This document shows positions 60,646 to 64,000 of a stretch of 64,000 bases of DNA, piece by piece. Source of the stretch: Apodemus sylvaticus (taxonomy: Eukaryota; Chordata; Mammalia; Rodentia; Muridae); assembly GCF_947179515.1 (NCBI RefSeq), contig NC_067473.1:102178282-102242281 (forward strand). The letters are read 5' to 3'. The first letter of the stretch is position 1. Every line of letters starts with the position of its first letter. Position numbers and translations under genes: made by a program. The notes beneath the pieces were generated by a model. The model was not told the origin of the DNA. It was given only the letters and a program-made list of their open reading frames with translations, and searched no databases.

Positions 60646-61385
60646 TGAACTCTGACCTCCCTCCTCCTCCTGCCAAATACTGAGATTACAGTCACGGGCC
60701 ACCATGTCCAGTTTATGTGATGTTGGGGGTCAAACCTAGGGCATCGGGATGCTAAGCAAGCCCTGTACCAGCTCGGGCAGACCCCATCGCCAGCGGTTTG
60801 ACTCAGGGTCTCACTGTACAGCCCAGGCTGGGTTAGAGACCAAGCTGGCCTCTCACTTCTGTTCCTCTTGACCTTTTTTGAATTTTCATTTGCCTTCTTG
60901 CCTTTCCTTTGGCCCTAGCTATTTTTGAATACCAAAGCAGGACGATCCAAGCATCTCTTGAAGCTTGGCTGGCCACGCTCCAGATTCTGGGGTGTGACAT
61001 ATGTAACACATTCTAGGTGACTCTGGAGTGCGCTGCTGGCTGGGAATCCCTGTGTGGACCCAGGCAGGTGTGGCCTCCCCCTAACACTTCTGAGCACCTG
61101 CTGTGCTGGAGGAGGAGACTCACGGGGCAGAGCACCATGCTGAACAGACACCTCATGGAAAGCAAGCTAGTCACTGTCATCGCTGCTGCAAGGTGCCTCA
61201 TTAAGGGGACCGAGGAGTCCCTCTGCTCCCAGAGGTCTGAGCTACGTTTCAGGATAAAGGGCTGAAAGCCCTTCTGCAATCTGCACAGCAGCCGGGGCCT
61301 CTGAGCACTCGGAAGTTTGAGTCAATTCTCTGTTAGCAGGGGCACCACAGGCACCTGCAAGTTAAGAGCTCTCTTGTGTTTTATT
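60646..61385. other. Elmod3: Elmod3 intron, old SINE pieces and unique sequence
   Basis: A 62-nt minus-strand exon-like segment (61124-61185, acceptor TTGCAG, donor GTGAGT) is open in one frame but does not match ELMOD3. Confidence 0.4.
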
Positions 61386-61389
61386 CTTT

Positions 61390-61825
61390 TTGAAAAACTT
61401 AATTTTAATTTTATATGTATGGTTATGTTGCTTGTATGTATGTATGTGTATTATATGTATGCCTGGTAGGTCAAAATAACATGCCAGTCTCCTGGGATTG
61501 GAGTTATAGACAGATGCCAGGTGTTATTTGGGTGCTGGCAGTCAACCTGGGTCCTCTGGAAGAGTAGCCAGTGCTCTTAATTGCTGAGTCATTTCTCTAG
61601 TCCTGTAAACAAATTTCTTAATTATATTCATTTATGTACGAGTGTGTGTGTGTGTGTAGGTGTACATGCCATGGTACATGTATGAAGGTCAGAGGACAGT
61701 TTGCAGTAGTCAATTCTTTCTTTCTACTATGTGGAGACTGGGTTCGGACTCAAGTCACTCGGGTTGGCAGGAAGGGCCTGTACCTGTTGAGCCATCGCCA
61801 TGGCCCTCAGCCATCTTTGTAGGAG
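61390..61825 (-). repeat. B3-type SINEs, antisense (Elmod3 intron)
   Basis: GGGTCCTCTGGAAGAGTAGC at 61549 and a second, more diverged copy from 61615. Confidence 0.6.
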
Positions 61826-62064
61826 TAAACAGAAGCAGCTACGGTTGAACATGTCCCAAAGACTGCATCGAATACTGCATATTTTGGAGGATTATAGGGC
61901 CGGAGGTCAAATTTGATATTTGTTTTTTGTTGTTTTGTGTTTTAAGAACCCAAGGTGGCCTCAAACTCAGCAGGCCTCCCGCCTGATCAGGAATGCTCGG
62001 ATCACTAGTTAGGTGTGGTGCTACAGTATACACGCGTTGTCTGCTTCAGCGGCGGAGGCGAGAG

Positions 62065-62166
62065 TCACTGAAGGCTGGGGTTTGGGACCAGCCTGGGCTC
62101 ACTGAAGGCTGGGGTTTGGGACCAGCCTGGGCTCACTGAAGGCTGGGGTTTGGGACCAGCTTGGGC
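62065..62166 (+). repeat. 34-nt unit repeated three times in tandem
   Basis: Unit TCACTGAAGGCTGGGGTTTG plus GGACCAGCCTGGGC at 62065, 62099 and 62133; only one mismatch in the third copy. Confidence 0.97.
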
Positions 62167-62279
62167 TCACAGCCACCTGTAACTTTAGTTCCCCAGGGAT
62201 CTGAGGCCGCCAGCTTGACAGGCACTTGCACATGCACATGCACAGACATATATGTGCACATACATATCTTTAAAAAAGA

Positions 62280-62640
62280 AGTGGATGGGTGAAAACTTGA
62301 GGATAAATAAGAAATTTGCATAGCTTTATGGTATTTTTATGTAAAGTCATTATTATAAGGGGAAAAGAGAAAACTTTATAATGAATGGACATAGACCAGG
62401 GGGCACCATCCTAACCAAGGCTAACTTCCTAGGAATAAGACACGGAGACAGTGGGAGCACCTTGGTACCAGGCACCTGGAATAGCACATCACATTTGTGG
62501 TTCCATTTTGCCCAAATGCATACCCAAAATCATTTTTTAAAAAATGTGAGACAAACAGCCTACAAAATAACTCACCTTGGGTCCTCAACTGTGTCAAAGT
62601 TGTAAAGCCAAAGTCAGGGCAAAATAAACTTTCCTACAGG
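62280..62640. other. Elmod3: Elmod3 intron, unique A/T-rich sequence
   Basis: No exon or repeat recognised. Confidence 0.4.
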
Positions 62641-62654
62641 TTAAAGAGGGCTAA

Positions 62655-62655
<1 letters not shown>

Positions 62656-62705
<50 letters not shown>

Positions 62706-62712
62706 GCACGCA
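62656..62712 (+). repeat. (AC)n microsatellite
   Basis: About 24 AC units then (GCAC). Confidence 0.95.
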
Positions 62713-62827
62713 CATTGATCATATCCCCCAAATACCCACCTAACCCTTTCTCCCATGGAACCCTACTGAGCCCCTGCATCCTAGTGTAGCACAAACGAGC
62801 ACAGGTGAGCTGTGCTGATGGTTTGTC

Positions 62828-62985
62828 TTTTTTTTTTTTTTGGTTTTTCGAGACAGGGTTTCTCTGTGTAGCCCTGGCTGTCCTGGAACTCACTCTGAAG
62901 ATCAGGCTGACCTCGAACTCAGAATTCCACCTGCCTCTGCCTCCCAAGAGCTGGGATTAAAGGTGTGCGCCACCACCGCCCGGCT
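62828..62985 (-). repeat. Young B1 SINE, antisense (Elmod3 intron)
   Basis: A poly(T) start, GGTTTTTCGAGACAGGGTTT to GCGCCACCACCGCCCGGCTT, near consensus. Confidence 0.93.
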
Positions 62986-62999
62986 TGGCTTGAGGGTTA

Positions 63000-63300
63000 T
63001 TCTTGACTATCAACTTGGCAGGGTCTAGAGTCATCAGAGACCAGCTTCCGGCCCTGCCTGAGAGGGATCATCTAGATTCGGTTAACTGAGGGACCACCCT
63101 AAATGTTGGTGGCACCATCCGTGGTCTAGTGGACCAGACTGACAGTGAAGGAGAAATGGAGACGAGCTCACGTCCTCTGCTCCCCGAGTGTGGATGTCAC
63201 ACGACCACGTGAGTAAGACAAAGGCAGTCCTCCCTGAGGCTGCGTTGGTCAGGTAACTTGTCCCAGCAACACAGAAGGAACTAACACACTCCAGCTTATT
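63000..63300 (+). mobile_element. Old interspersed repeat, probably LINE 3' end
   Basis: TTGACTATCAACTTGGCAGG, CACCCTAAATGTTGGTGGCA and AACACAGAAGGAACTAACAC match a widespread mammalian repeat pattern. The family is not certain. Confidence 0.45.
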
Positions 63301-63329
63301 TATCTTGAAAATACCAGGGCCAATCTTAT

Positions 63330-64000
63330 GTTTGAAACGGGGTCTCATGTAGCCCAGGGTGGCCTGGAACTACTGAGTTCCCTGCCTCTATTACCTGATC
63401 AGTGCATGGTCTCAGCTGGCTTCATTTGGCTCTTTGCACTTCCTCCAGTGGTTACTACACCCCTGTCCCCGACTCCAGGGTCACGCCTGGCTTCCTGTGC
63501 TCCAAGCCTAATAAAGCCCCGTGCAACCCTTGGTCTGTCCCTATCTTTTACCTTTCCCCCACTTCCCAAATGTGCCACTGTGTTCCTGGCACAAGTGTGC
63601 TCAATGTGTGATGCCCATGACTTGACAATAAGCTTCCGATTACCACAAATGTTCCGCTGAATAAATATTCACTCTATTTGTGGACCTGGTGCTCTGCTGG
63701 GGACATAGTTTCCAGGCAGTGCTGTGAGGCATCATGGTCCCGACTCACACTGCTCCTCTCACCGGGCCGGGGTATGTGACTGTGGAGGGAGGGCGGTGCC
63801 CTGCTTGTCAACCATTCTCCCTATTCCTCCTGCAAGCTTCCAGCATTTTTATTTTTAAAAGACAGAGTCTCAGCTATTCAAGGCTGGCTTCTAAGTCACT
63901 GTGTAGCTGAGGATGACCCTGACTTGTGGCCTGACCTCTGCCTCCTGAGAGCTAGAACTGCGGGTATGAGGCACAATGTTCGGTTTATACTGAGGACAGA
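63330..64000. other. Elmod3: Elmod3 intron to window edge
   Basis: A B1-like fragment at 63335-63400, unique sequence with a plus-strand AATAAA near 63509, and a diverged B1 antisense at 63855-63980. No exon recognised. Confidence 0.4.

Noticed and set aside
61124..61185. Minus-strand exon-like segment (AMTVTSLLSMRCLFSMVLCP)
   Set aside because: Does not resemble the ELMOD3 sequence expected before QFPFCLMSV; splice signals alone are insufficient.
62656..62712. Possible CRISPR-like or other spaced repeats
   Set aside because: All repeats in the window are simple microsatellites, minisatellites or dispersed SINEs; there is no repeat-spacer structure and the DNA is eukaryotic.

Overview
The window is mammalian nuclear DNA from a murine (mouse-like) rodent. 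It is packed with B1, B2, B3 and B4 SINEs, URR1-like DNA transposon pieces, LINE 3' ends, ERV LTR pieces and long (TG), (CT), (GA) and (CTTT) microsatellites. Genes are split into short exons with GT-AG introns. No prokaryotic gene, operon, CRISPR array or complete provirus was seen. Most long open frames here are SINE or microsatellite read-through.

Three protein-coding genes can be supported. (1) Sh2d6, minus strand, about 17.2 kb down to 9.6 kb: 14 coding exons could be chained with agreeing splice phases from an ATG at 17165 to a stop at 9858, giving 1,050 nt (349 aa) with a C-terminal SH2 domain. (2) Capg, plus strand: eight coding exons from the ATG at 47739 to the stop at 54571, encoding a complete 349-aa gelsolin-family capping protein, with a poly(A) signal at 54698. 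Its non-coding first exon is uncertain; the best candidate ends at 37078. (3) Elmod3, minus strand, 3' end only: the last three exons (59928 to 57724) encode the last 135 aa, including the end of the ELMO domain; the rest lies beyond the right edge. Capg and Elmod3 converge tail to tail about 2.3 kb apart. The order Sh2d6-Capg-Elmod3 matches the neighbourhood known from human 2p11.2 and mouse chromosome 6.

Layout: 0-9.5 kb is intergenic, with repeats, one unrecognised exon-like open segment at 5148-5419 and a GC-rich block at 8.5-9.1 kb; 9.6-17.2 kb is Sh2d6; 17.2-36.9 kb is SINE-rich, with promoter-like islands at about 26.8, 31.0 and 32.0 kb; 36.6-47.7 kb holds a decamer minisatellite, the candidate Capg first exon and its long intron; 47.7-54.7 kb is the Capg coding part; 54.7-57.0 kb is intergenic; 57.0-64.0 kb is the Elmod3 3' end and a repeat-filled intron.

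The genes do not form a pathway. Sh2d6 looks like a phosphotyrosine adaptor, Capg caps actin barbed ends, and Elmod3 belongs to the ELMO-domain Arf/Arl GAP family. I found no convincing new multi-gene system. The items most worth checking are the unrecognised 3'-exon-like segment at 5.1-5.4 kb, the paired ZNF143/THAP11-type motifs at 32.0 kb, the short ORF ending at a splice donor at 31.17 kb, and the C-tracts around the last Capg exon.
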